DNA of 44,521 bases from a virus, in the IMG/VR virus record IMGVR_UViG_3300046660_000166, positions 1 to 44,521 of that record, one strand, 5' to 3'. A program made the translations under genes and the position numbers. Positions 17,049-24,144 of the stretch are shown in pieces (position 1 is the stretch's first letter; every line of letters begins with the position of its first letter). The notes beneath the pieces are model-generated. The model worked only from the letters and a program-made list of their open reading frames with translations, searched no databases and was not told where the DNA came from.

Positions 17049-17648
17049 TTAACCAATCCTTGCCGGGGGCGGGCGACGAAGCACCGAGCCGCTGATGTTT
17101 CCTCGGCGGAACATGCCGTTTGCGGCCTCCACCATGGTTGATACGAACCCTTCAAGCGAGGTAGCGCGCTCAAACTCCTGGGAATACAGGGCGGCGGCAG
17201 CGTTGCATGATTGAAGGTATATGTTGTAATACTTGGAGAATAGCCAAGTAGCGTCGTCGGTGAAGGTGGGAATGTGCTGGTAGTAGCTCATCGTCACCTC
17301 TAGCCCCTCGATTTCGTCTATCGGGGAACCGAACTCGATGTCGTTGCCGAGCAGGGTATACCAATTGGTGCGCTTCTCGTCAGCACCGTAAAAGTCGTTG
17401 TGCGGGGTGTAGATCAGGGGCTTGCCGCCCTTGAACCGGATCAACTCGGCTTCCGCCCAATCAATCGGCAGGGCGACTTTGCCCTCGGTAACGATGGCGT
17501 CGGAGGTGACAATCATCTCCCGGACCCGCAGCGAAAGTGTGAGGGTGGTCTCGGCCATGCGGACGAACGACGTGGTGACGGCGTCGGAGTAATCGGTACG
17601 CCCGACCCACTCCTTGACTACCGCCAGAAAATCTGTGAAGTCGCTCAT
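17049..17648 (-). CDS. Head-tail adaptor protein (gp4 / SU10 adaptor-like)
   Basis: The 199-residue mostly helical protein has the layout of podovirus adaptor proteins that sit below the portal (P22 gp4, T7 gp11, SU10 adaptor). Typical segments are LAVVKEWVGRTDY at the N-terminus, FVRMAETTLTLSLRVREM, LPIDWAEAELIRF, and the C-terminal helices before a basic tail (VLRRPPPARIG). ATG 17648 is chosen because it overlaps the upstream stop by four bases. The extra in-frame start 15 bases upstream lacks support. It is followed by tail and fibre genes, as expected. Confidence 0.82.
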   Translation of the reverse strand: MSDFTDFLAVVKEWVGRTDYSDAVTTSFVRMAETTLTLSLRVREMIVTSDAIVTEGKVALPIDWAEAELIRFKGGKPLIYTPHNDFYGADEKRTNWYTLLGNDIEFGSPIDEIEGLEVTMSYYQHIPTFTDDATWLFSKYYNIYLQSCNAAAALYSQEFERATSLEGFVSTMVEAANGMFRRGNISGSVLRRPPPARIG

Positions 17649-17944
17649 ACCCGCCCTTGCCAAACCCTGAACGCCGCATTATCGGGGTCGTTCAACCACT
17701 TCTTCCAGTCGTCAGGACCCCACTGCTCGACGATTGACTTTTCGTAGACTGTCATCGGAACTGTGGCGAGGTGCTTGTTGACTGACTTTGCCGGGAGCGC
17801 GTCTCGTTTAGCTTTGATGCTTTCGAGGATGGCGTCAAACTGGACCTCGGTGTGCACGACGATGTCGTTCGGTCGGTCCGTGTCAGTGATCAGGGTTCGA
17901 CGTACTCCATCCGAATCCCGGTACACTTGTTTATGTTCGGTCAT
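17645..17944 (-). CDS. Small virion-cluster protein, 99 residues
   Basis: The start at 17944 has AGGG about ten bases upstream. The protein has a beta-rich start (HKQVYRDSDGVRRTLITD), a helical middle, and a C-terminal region with WGPDDWKKWLNDPDNAAFRVW, a pattern I associate with small proteins beside podovirus adaptor genes. Function unknown. A promoter-like sequence (17943-17971) overlaps this ATG. If it is active, its transcript would start downstream of the ATG, so the gene must be read from a longer mRNA. The stop overlaps the adaptor start. Confidence 0.72.
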   Translation of the reverse strand: MTEHKQVYRDSDGVRRTLITDTDRPNDIVVHTEVQFDAILESIKAKRDALPAKSVNKHLATVPMTVYEKSIVEQWGPDDWKKWLNDPDNAAFRVWQGRV

Positions 17945-17971
17945 TATACCATGTCCCTGTGGTGGCGTCAA
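17943..17971 (-). promoter_or_regulatory. Promoter-like sequence overlapping a start codon
   Basis: On the minus strand: TTGACG (17971-17966), a 17-base spacer ending TGG, and TATAAT (17948-17943). The -10 overlaps ATG 17944. It matches the phage promoter pattern closely and could boost adaptor and tail gene expression inside the late block. Confidence 0.6.
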
Positions 17972-17986
17972 GTTGGGGGTGAAACG

Positions 17987-18529
17987 TCAGCGACGCCTGC
18001 AGAAGGCTCGCACGAATACTGGCTTCTCCCCGACGCAATCCAGGGCATTTTGGCTGGATTGCGCGCCGGGGAGACTGATTTCGAAATGCCGGTCGGGTAT
18101 CTGCCGCTCCAATGGAAAGATATACTGCAGCGGATTGCACTGGTAGAGGATGGTCGCCCGATAGATCGCCGGACCCGGCTTGGCCGACGAGGGTATTGGA
18201 ATATTAATGACGAACTCCGGAGCGTCCGAAGGTCTGACAAGGCGTTGGTCGGGGGCGACGGTGTATTGCTGCCCTGCCGAGTCTATCACGAACCGATACC
18301 CCGACACCTTGCAAGACCCATTCCATTTTACCGTATATTGGATGGTAAATGTACCGCCCTGAGGCACGATTGGGGTCAGAACCTCACTAGAACTTTCGCT
18401 TACCGGCTGGCGGTCGACGATTGACCAGTATCCAATGAGGGAGAAAAGCACGCAAGTCACTACGATCAGAACCCAATCGTAGACATTCCGAGGCGCAAGC
18501 CATGCCATAAAACGGCCGCTTTTGTTCAC
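17987..18529 (-). CDS. Membrane-anchored protein in the lysis cluster, 180 residues
   Basis: The protein has one N-terminal membrane segment (about residues 18-40, VLIVVTCVLFSLIGYW), with a basic residue before it, followed by a beta-rich outer domain of about 135 residues with Cys residues (SCKVSGY, YQCNP). This suggests a single-pass inner-membrane protein with a periplasmic domain. It overlaps the upstream small membrane gene by four bases and lies next to the holin and endolysin genes. A spanin-like or lysis-associated role is possible, but the domain does not look like classic coiled-coil i-spanins. Function remains unknown. Confidence 0.65.
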   Translation of the reverse strand: MNKSGRFMAWLAPRNVYDWVLIVVTCVLFSLIGYWSIVDRQPVSESSSEVLTPIVPQGGTFTIQYTVKWNGSCKVSGYRFVIDSAGQQYTVAPDQRLVRPSDAPEFVINIPIPSSAKPGPAIYRATILYQCNPLQYIFPLERQIPDRHFEISLPGAQSSQNALDCVGEKPVFVRAFCRRR

Positions 18530-18834
18530 TGGAAAAATCCTTCCGCAATGGTCTTGTACGCCACCAATACAGCCGTGATGGCTGCACCAAGACCCCCCAA
18601 CATGATGAGGTAGCGTCTACCTTCTTCCCACATTTCCGCCCTACGAAAAAGTGCGATCAGCTTGGGCCTCTTACGGACTAGGTCGATAAGCTGGTCCAAG
18701 TTCTTCACGTCAGCGTCCGCCCGTGATGGGCGGTTGGCAAATTGAGCGAACTCCGCGAGAGTTCTGCGTTCTTCCACCGTCAAGGACCTGAAGTCTTCGA
18801 AGGCGCGTCGTTCTTCCGGAGTAAGCTCTGCCAT
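18526..18834 (-). CDS. Small membrane protein in the lysis cluster, 102 residues
   Basis: The N-terminal 75 residues are highly charged and helical (LTPEERRAFEDFRSLTVEER) with coiled-coil character. One hydrophobic segment (LIMLGGLGAAITAVLVAY) lies at residues 76-93. This is the layout of a C-terminally anchored lysis accessory protein or antiholin, or an Rz-like protein with reversed topology. It lies between the two-segment holin-like gene and the periplasmic membrane protein. The exact role cannot be decided from the sequence. Confidence 0.65.
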   Translation of the reverse strand: MAELTPEERRAFEDFRSLTVEERRTLAEFAQFANRPSRADADVKNLDQLIDLVRKRPKLIALFRRAEMWEEGRRYLIMLGGLGAAITAVLVAYKTIAEGFFQ

Positions 18835-18842
18835 TTACCTTC

Positions 18843-19028
18843 TTACGCTGCGTTTCTCGGTGCGAAGTAAACAACACCGAAGCCGATCACTGCGTTGACA
18901 ACGCCGACGATGACATACCCATACCAAGGCATCTCAACAGTCGACGGAACTGCAACCACAGTACCAACACCCACAACACCACTGGCAACTGCACCAGCGA
19001 TAGCTTTAGAAACACTTTTCAAATCCAT
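18843..19028 (-). CDS. Holin-like protein, 61 residues
   Basis: ATG 19028 is chosen because it follows the endolysin stop by one base and has GAGGCG upstream. The protein has two hydrophobic segments (AIAGAVASGVVGVGTVVAV and YVIVGVVNAVIGFGVVYF) separated by a short turn with MPW, a short basic N-terminus and a short C-terminus. This is a class II holin or pinholin layout. It would open the inner membrane and time lysis with the adjacent endolysin. Small two-segment membrane proteins are hard to classify, so the call rests on topology and neighbour. Confidence 0.7.
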   Translation of the reverse strand: MDLKSVSKAIAGAVASGVVGVGTVVAVPSTVEMPWYGYVIVGVVNAVIGFGVVYFAPRNAA

Positions 19029-19029
19029 C

Positions 19030-19695
19030 TCACGCCTCGTTGTTGAACACTTCACCAGTGAATTTGGAGAAGCCCATCGGGGACCCGATAAAAGGCACAT
19101 TTGCAGGCCACCGATACGCCCGCAATTGTTTCTTGAGTACCTTGGTGACCGAGACGCTGTTGCTCTGGTTTCCCCCAAGGACATGTACATAATTTGAGTC
19201 GTGTCCTACAACGAACCCGACGTGCCCGCCGCCATTCCGCTTGAAGGCGGCTACCGCCCCGTAGTAGGGGTCACCGTCCACGGGGGCTGCCTGAATGCCC
19301 CAGGACGCCCAATTCAGCGCCCACAATGGGTTCGACGGCATAACGGCGTCGGGGAGAACATTTGCGAGGACCATCCCGGCGAAAGCACCGCACCAAGCAA
19401 TGGCGCTGGCGTCTAGGTCGAGCACCTCGTCGAGGATTTTGGCATCCTTCACCTCATTGAGGCCAAGGAACCGGGTCGCCTCAGCGATCCACGGAACAGT
19501 AATCTTGACTGGAGCGACGAAAAGCCGCTCGGATGTTTTCGGACCGACAACGCCGTCCACCGAAAGGCCGACCGCTAGCTGGAATTTCTTAACGGCGGCG
19601 ATGGTAGCACGACCAAAGACACCGTCAGCCCCGGCATTGCCGACAGGGAACCCGAGGGCGATAAGGCGGTTCTGGATGTCTTTGGTCGTTGCCAT
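19030..19695 (-). CDS. Endolysin: peptidoglycan-binding domain plus NlpC/P60-like (TIGR02594) catalytic domain
   Basis: The 221-residue protein has an N-terminal peptidoglycan_binding_1 domain (residues 3-58: DIQNRLIALGFPVG, DGVFGRATIAAVKKFQ, VDGVVGPKT). The C-terminal domain of the TIGR02594 type carries catalytic Cys102 in AWCGAFAG, His158 in GGGHVGFVVG, and the family segment GGNQSNSVSV. It should cleave peptide bonds in peptidoglycan at lysis. No signal peptide is visible, so it needs the holin. The layout is complete and canonical. Confidence 0.88.
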   Translation of the reverse strand: MATTKDIQNRLIALGFPVGNAGADGVFGRATIAAVKKFQLAVGLSVDGVVGPKTSERLFVAPVKITVPWIAEATRFLGLNEVKDAKILDEVLDLDASAIAWCGAFAGMVLANVLPDAVMPSNPLWALNWASWGIQAAPVDGDPYYGAVAAFKRNGGGHVGFVVGHDSNYVHVLGGNQSNSVSVTKVLKKQLRAYRWPANVPFIGSPMGFSKFTGEVFNNEA

Positions 19696-19698
19696 TTG

Positions 19699-19902
19699 TT
19701 ATACTCCAGTTTGGTCGACGAGTTCGTATTCGTCGTAGCCATACGACGTTGCGATGAATTCCGCCATCTGGGCGTGTGTCGCGCCCTCTGGCAGGATTTC
19801 GATGTTGCTGGAACCGCTGCCGTTCGCCGATGGCCCTTCGATGAGGAACTCAACGAAGTATACCGGGGTGACCTTCTGAATAGTAACCTTGCCCTTGCTC
19901 AT
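19699..19902 (-). CDS. Small unknown protein upstream of the endolysin, 67 residues
   Basis: ATG 19902 overlaps the stop of the upstream 330-residue structural protein by four bases. The product begins MSKGKVTIQKVTPVYFVEFLI and is beta-rich, with a later helix (THAQMAEFIATSYGYDEYELV). It ends three bases before the endolysin start. A longer reading to 20055 overlaps the structural gene in a different frame and is rejected. No family recognised. It is probably a small virion or lysis accessory protein. Confidence 0.72.
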   Translation of the reverse strand: MSKGKVTIQKVTPVYFVEFLIEGPSANGSGSSNIEILPEGATHAQMAEFIATSYGYDEYELVDQTGV

Positions 19903-20891
19903 GCTGCTGCGTATCCTTGTACGTTGACGTAGACGCCACCCGTGACCGCAGTCAGCGTGACGACTTCGAGAAGGGTATTCGTGGAACTCTTGATGGGGTC
20001 CTCGAACACAATGTTGACATCTTCTTTGGCGGGCGTCTGTAGTTTCGTCCGCCAAATAACTGCGCCAGCCGCGCCGTCGCGAATAGCAAGTTCGGTAACA
20101 CCGCCGAGCAGGTCGTGGGAAATCTGCATCGACTTGATGTAGTTCCTGAGACCCGATCCAGCCGCCGCCTTCAACTGGACGGCAGTTGTGGTGTTAACAA
20201 TACCCGAAGCGCCCGCTACGGACGACCACTCAAGCTCCGGAATGGAATGAGGCTTGTTGATCGCGACGCCGATCATAGTAGCAATCGGGCGAATCATGTC
20301 GCCGGTAGTCGACATGGCCGTCTTGTTGGTGTTACGAGCTTCGAAGGCGATCGCAACGGGGTTGCCGGAAGCTGGTGAATCTTCCGCCGTAGACCCTGAG
20401 GCGCTGACCGCCGCATTGGCTACGTAAGCCCCGCTTTCGAACAGCGCGGACACCGTGAAAGTGCCAGACGTATACGCCGAAACACGGAAGCGAATCCAAC
20501 GGCAAGCGCACCCAATCGCGGCGTAGTCCGCCGAAGTCAGTGAGCTTGAATCGCCGGTGCTGTTGCCCCGCTTGAACGTCTGGGTATTCCAAGTACCGTC
20601 GTTGCCATCGGTGGAATCGTCCGACATTTCCACCAGCATCGTACCAACGAAAGTGCCGGTCAGCTGGAAAGAACCGAGGGTGTACCCCTCAACATTACGA
20701 GTGAAGATAACACCCGCCGCCGAAATTGACGTAGGGGGTACGATAAGCACTTTTGGCTGGGTTGTCTGGGCAACGCCAGCCGCACCAGCCGACGATCTGG
20801 TGAGCAGAACGCCGTCAGCATCGACGGGAAGGTCCTTGATAACCTGATCGGCAGTCAAGGCCGGGGTAGTAGCGTAGCGACGACCGCCCAT
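19899..20891 (-). CDS. Beta-rich virion protein, 330 residues
   Basis: The protein has a Gly/Thr/Ser-rich beta-sandwich-like middle (repeats of FTVSALFESGAY and VQLKAAAGSGLRNYIKSMQIS type) and a conserved C-terminal half with RTKLQTPAKEDVNIVFEDP. This latter pattern is seen in phage capsid decoration or fibre-base proteins. It starts directly after the stop of the 30-residue Lys-rich gene. Position between capsid genes and lysis genes supports a virion decoration role. No catalytic motif is visible. The identity is uncertain. Confidence 0.7.
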   Translation of the reverse strand: MGGRRYATTPALTADQVIKDLPVDADGVLLTRSSAGAAGVAQTTQPKVLIVPPTSISAAGVIFTRNVEGYTLGSFQLTGTFVGTMLVEMSDDSTDGNDGTWNTQTFKRGNSTGDSSSLTSADYAAIGCACRWIRFRVSAYTSGTFTVSALFESGAYVANAAVSASGSTAEDSPASGNPVAIAFEARNTNKTAMSTTGDMIRPIATMIGVAINKPHSIPELEWSSVAGASGIVNTTTAVQLKAAAGSGLRNYIKSMQISHDLLGGVTELAIRDGAAGAVIWRTKLQTPAKEDVNIVFEDPIKSSTNTLLEVVTLTAVTGGVYVNVQGYAAA

Positions 20892-20984
20892 TTACTTCCC
20901 CTTCTTATTCATAAACGCCGGAAGAGCCTTGCCGCCCTTGGAGGGCTTCTTGCCTTTCGGAGATTTCTTCGGAAGCTTGGCCAC
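20892..20984 (-). CDS. Lys-rich micro-protein, 30 residues
   Basis: A GTG start at 20984 with AGGAG nine bases upstream opens a 30-residue frame ending directly before the ATG of the 330-residue virion gene. The product is very basic, with 11 Lys and short runs of Pro, Gly and Ser (KLPKKSPKGKKPSKGG). It has no acidic residue. A tight RBS, exact spacing and lack of alternative genes in this 109-base gap support it. It may bind DNA inside the capsid or the acidic scaffold, or be a leader that couples translation. Both ideas are inference. Confidence 0.6.
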   Translation of the reverse strand: MAKLPKKSPKGKKPSKGGKALPAFMNKKGK

Positions 20985-20999
20985 TGCAGTTCTCCTGGG

Positions 21000-21467
21000 T
21001 TATAGCTGGATGATCGAGAAGTTGTCATCGATCTCGGCATACTGGCCGATTGCGCTCACAATCACGACAAGGCCAAGGTAAAGATCGATAGTTTGACCCG
21101 CCGTCCACGTGCCGTCGACGAGGAGCGGGTTGCCGCTTAGATCGTCATTGGCTTGGATAGGACCGTCATTCTGAATGGTGTTGTCCGTCGAGACGCGGAC
21201 AAAGAAGTTTCCAGTGTTCGTACCGTGATACCCGGTTCCGTGGAAACGATAGGTCTTGCCAGCAATTGTGTGGAATGGACCTTTGAAGATGCGCGGGTTG
21301 ACGCCCGCATTTTGCGCCGTGGCGCGAGCGCGCCCACCGGGCAAGCTCAGGGTAGTGGAAGCACCCGCCTGCCACGCGAGGGCGCCTATAACGTCCACCT
21401 GCCCGTCACTGACGACCGGTGAACGTATGACGCTCTTCAACGGGGAGTGGAGGGGACTAGTAAACAT
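21000..21467 (-). CDS. Beta-rich decoration-like protein, 155 residues
   Basis: The protein is a likely beta-sandwich of carbohydrate-binding-module type. Strands run through residues 60-155 (TIAGKTYRFHGTGYHG, TGNFFVRVSTDN, TWTAGQTIDLYLGLVVI). The pattern is typical of small capsid decoration or fibre-attached domains. The ATG at 21467 overlaps the upstream gene by 11 bases and has only a weak RBS. A TTG near residue 9 is an alternative start. Neighbouring the major capsid gene, it could stabilise or decorate the head surface. Confidence 0.68.
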   Translation of the reverse strand: MFTSPLHSPLKSVIRSPVVSDGQVDVIGALAWQAGASTTLSLPGGRARATAQNAGVNPRIFKGPFHTIAGKTYRFHGTGYHGTNTGNFFVRVSTDNTIQNDGPIQANDDLSGNPLLVDGTWTAGQTIDLYLGLVVIVSAIGQYAEIDDNFSIIQL

Positions 21468-21717
21468 TGACCACTGCCGTCCCGCTTGTGTATCCGCCAG
21501 TTTTTACCCCGGCCCGCCAATACCAGCCACTGCCGGTAATCGCGTCCTTTTCGGCGGGTACGGTGAACGAATCGACGTCTACCCAGTTGATGTTGTCACG
21601 CGACCGCTGAACAACCACAGTAGCGACGAAAGTGCCAGCGATCGATACACTGATTACAGAGCCGCTCCTCTTGTTGAGGGGGAGAGTAAAAGTGTTTTGA
21701 GCGGTGATATCGGTCAC
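21457..21717 (-). CDS. Small beta-rich head protein, 86 residues
   Basis: GTG 21717 is chosen because AGGAG lies about seven bases upstream and the longer reading would begin inside the terminator at 21731-21759. The protein is beta-rich with VVVQRSRDNINWVDVDSFTV and WYWRAGVKTGGYTSGTAVV, resembling small discoidin- or galactose-binding-like folds used as capsid decoration domains. It is the first gene after the capsid terminator, so its expression is likely lower than that of the capsid protein. Precise function is unknown. Confidence 0.7.
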   Translation of the reverse strand: MTDITAQNTFTLPLNKRSGSVISVSIAGTFVATVVVQRSRDNINWVDVDSFTVPAEKDAITGSGWYWRAGVKTGGYTSGTAVVNVY

Positions 21718-21730
21718 GGTAATTCTCCTA

Positions 21731-21759
21731 GAAAAATGGGGTGGGCCTAAACCCACCCC
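21731..21759 (-). terminator. Rho-independent terminator after the major capsid gene
   Basis: On the minus strand, GGGGTGGG and CCCACCCC (21759-21752 and 21745-21738) form an 8-bp GC-rich stem with a 6-base loop, followed by ATTTTTC (21737-21731). This would stop or reduce transcription after the capsid gene. Confidence 0.85.
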
Positions 21760-21787
21760 TAGGCGCTCCGGTCAAGAAGCGGGGGAA

Positions 21788-22780
21788 TTACGAGCCGAGT
21801 ACTGCACCCTGCTTGACGCCGTTGAACAGGATGTGCGCCATCGGATTGCGCATTTCAACACCCCATTCCGCAAGGATCATGCGGGTTTCCGCGTCACCGA
21901 TCTTGGCGATCGGGAACTGACGGAAGTTGCGGAAGAACGCCACAGCGATATACTGCGGGTCGATCAGCAACGCGGTATCCGTGGCGATCCAACGCGACGG
22001 AATAACCTTGATGCGGCCGAAGTCCGTGGCGATGATGTCCACGGTAGCGACGACTTCCGTCTTGCCGACGAGGACCTGCGTGGAAGCACGGCCTTCGAAG
22101 GTGGAGACGGTACGCTTGATGGCCGGGGGAACGATCAGCAGATCGGGAGCGGCACCGTTGCCGTATGCCGACTGCATAGCGTCACCAACCATGACTTCCG
22201 TGAATGCCACCTGGTTTCCGCCGGCAACTGCAGCGAAAGCGTCGGTGGACACGAGCGGAAGGCCGACTTTGTAGCCGATAACCGCATTGCCCTGGACGTT
22301 GTTGCGGTCACGACCGCGTGCAATCCAGTGCGAAGCAGCTTCCGTGCGACGAGCCGTAGCGTCGTCGCCGTCGTTACGAGCCTGACGCCCCGAAAGGATG
22401 GCCTCGATGTCGGACTTGAGCACCTTGGACTTGAGAGCCATCTGGTGGCCCATTTCCGAGGACTTGCCAGCCGGGTCCGATGCTTCCTGCGAGCCGGTGA
22501 CGGTCGCATCGCGCTTCGAAATCTGCGTGACGTTGCTCAGACGGACAGTCGGGGTGGACGCCGTGCGAGCAAGCTCAAAACCTTCGATCTGGGCATTGTC
22601 CGTGTCGACGGTCGGCAGGTTTTCAGTCTGCCAGTCGAACGTGCGGGCCTTCGCGTTGCGGCGACGGGCAGCGGACATGATCGGGGTATCGAACGGGTCG
22701 ATATTGTAAATGGCGTTCGAGAGGTCTTCCCGGTTCGCCGTAGCGTTGTAGGTAGTGAAAGCCTGTGCCACCTTGGCCAT
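21788..22780 (-). CDS. Major capsid protein (SU10 / DUF5309 family)
   Basis: The 330-residue protein has the HK97-type pattern of the SU10 major capsid group. The N-terminal region reads DLSNAIYNIDPFDTPIMS and then TFDWQTENLP. A central NxTQISKRDATVTGSQEA segment is the hallmark of the family. Helical spine regions (MGHQMALKSKVLKSDIEAILSG) and the C-terminal FRNFRQFPIAKIGDAETRMILAEWGVEM are all present. It forms the icosahedral shell. It follows the scaffold gene with a strong AGGAG upstream and is followed by a terminator, consistent with high expression. Confidence 0.92.
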   Translation of the reverse strand: MAKVAQAFTTYNATANREDLSNAIYNIDPFDTPIMSAARRRNAKARTFDWQTENLPTVDTDNAQIEGFELARTASTPTVRLSNVTQISKRDATVTGSQEASDPAGKSSEMGHQMALKSKVLKSDIEAILSGRQARNDGDDATARRTEAASHWIARGRDRNNVQGNAVIGYKVGLPLVSTDAFAAVAGGNQVAFTEVMVGDAMQSAYGNGAAPDLLIVPPAIKRTVSTFEGRASTQVLVGKTEVVATVDIIATDFGRIKVIPSRWIATDTALLIDPQYIAVAFFRNFRQFPIAKIGDAETRMILAEWGVEMRNPMAHILFNGVKQGAVLGS

Positions 22781-22786
22781 AGCTAG

Positions 22787-23887
22787 TTATCTCCTAGGTC
22801 TGATGAGTTGAGTAAAGACGCTGCCAGCATCCTCGACGGAACCAGTCCGGCTCAGCTGCTGTTGTGCCTTTGTCATCGCCTTAGGAGCCGTGCTATTGCT
22901 TCCCGCTCCGGGTTTGACAGGCTTATTCCCGCGACGGATCGGCTTCGGGCGGTTTGCCTGCAGTCGATCGTATTTCATTGCCTTGGCGAGAAGAGTGATC
23001 ATGCGGGAATCTTTGGTTTCTTTGATCTCTTCGTCGCTGAAACCGGCCTTGCGGGCGGTGTCGGCCATGGCGGCGATATCTTTCGCCATCACGTCTTTGT
23101 CTTTCGCCCACTGTGGGTGGTTGCGAAGGATTTTCTCGTTTTCAGTCTTGACCCAAGTGGTGTGGTTTTCCTTGTCCTCGGCCTTCTGCTCTTCGGAGAC
23201 GCGGGTCGCCTCGGTGCGAAGTGCTTCACGTTGGGTCTTGAACGCGTTGAACTGCTGCTGCAGTACCTTTGCCGCAGCCGGGTCGCGCGTGTATTCCTGC
23301 TCCCAATCCGGCTCCTGTGGAACCATGATGTCCATCAGCTTGATGGCTTCTTCGAGCTTGGTCGAATAGGTGTTGCGCAGTTCGACGACCTTGACGGCCT
23401 CGTTGCGGATTGTCTCTTTGGCCTCGTTGAGGAAGTTCAGGCGGCGACTGAAAGTCTCCTGCCGGATGTATCCATCGAGAGCCTCGCGGAGAGGGACTTC
23501 GACGCGCTCGCCGTCTACGGTAACTTCGTAGACAGGCTCATCATCGTCCTCATCTTCTTCAGCCTTTTTCTTCGCTTTCGGGTCGACATCTTCGTCGTCT
23601 TCCCCATCGGCGTCATCGTCGGCATCCTGCTCGTCTTCCCCATCTTCGAGTTCAAGCTGGTCCGGGTCTTCTTCTTCCTCGACGACCGGTTCCTTGACCT
23701 TCTTCTGGCCCTTCAATGGCAGATCGTCGCCGCCCGCAGGGTCGCTATCCTCGTCCAGCACGCCCATGCGACCGAACATGGTCTCGGTGGGTGCGTTGGA
23801 ACCACTGTCATCACCGCGCGAAGCGGGAGCAGCACGGCCACCAATGGCGGCGTCGAATGCGGAAGCGGCGGACTCAAGACCTGACAT
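22787..23887 (-). CDS. Capsid scaffolding protein
   Basis: The 366-residue protein is highly charged. An acidic block of Glu and Asp (about residues 69-117) is followed by a long helical region (120-290) rich in Lys, Glu and Gln, and a basic C-terminus (RPKPIRRGNKPVK and a final RPRR) that could bind the capsid shell. There is no globular enzyme motif. Placement directly before the capsid gene and after the portal is that of a podovirus scaffold, which guides procapsid assembly and leaves before or during packaging. No protease domain is visible. Confidence 0.87.
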   Translation of the reverse strand: MSGLESAASAFDAAIGGRAAPASRGDDSGSNAPTETMFGRMGVLDEDSDPAGGDDLPLKGQKKVKEPVVEEEEDPDQLELEDGEDEQDADDDADGEDDEDVDPKAKKKAEEDEDDDEPVYEVTVDGERVEVPLREALDGYIRQETFSRRLNFLNEAKETIRNEAVKVVELRNTYSTKLEEAIKLMDIMVPQEPDWEQEYTRDPAAAKVLQQQFNAFKTQREALRTEATRVSEEQKAEDKENHTTWVKTENEKILRNHPQWAKDKDVMAKDIAAMADTARKAGFSDEEIKETKDSRMITLLAKAMKYDRLQANRPKPIRRGNKPVKPGAGSNSTAPKAMTKAQQQLSRTGSVEDAGSVFTQLIRPRR

Positions 23888-23889
23888 TT

Positions 23890-24144
23890 CTATTTCCTTC
23901 GGAGTTGCTTGAAGGCTCCATCATTTTGGTAGGAGCGGAGCCTAGCCTGTACCTCGCTAAGCACCTTCACTTTAGCATGCAGCGTGCTGGCTGTCAAGGT
24001 TCCGACGTCGACCTGAATGAGTGCCTGGATATATTCATCCTGCAACTCGCCGAAAACATCAGCTAGTACTTTTGAACTCAGAAGAGCGCGGGCCTCAGCC
24101 GCGCGCTCGTCGATTTCGTGGGCCTGTAGAGGGCGCTTATCCAT
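23890..24144 (-). CDS. Small helical head protein between portal and scaffold, 84 residues
   Basis: The protein is all-helical and highly charged (AHEIDERAAEARALL, ELQDEYIQALIQV, TLHAKVKVLSEVQARL) and could form a coiled coil or hairpin. It overlaps the end of the portal gene by eight bases and ends just before the scaffold start, with AAGGAA at the junction. Similar small genes at this place exist in other podoviruses without known function. A portal-assembly or capsid-nucleation aid is plausible from position alone. Confidence 0.78.
   Translation of the reverse strand: MDKRPLQAHEIDERAAEARALLSSKVLADVFGELQDEYIQALIQVDVGTLTASTLHAKVKVLSEVQARLRSYQNDGAFKQLRRK

Noticed and set aside
21704-23884. 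Long plus-strand frames of 358-360 residues opposite capsid and scaffold genes
   Set aside because: They are antisense shadows of two well-recognised genes in GC-rich DNA.
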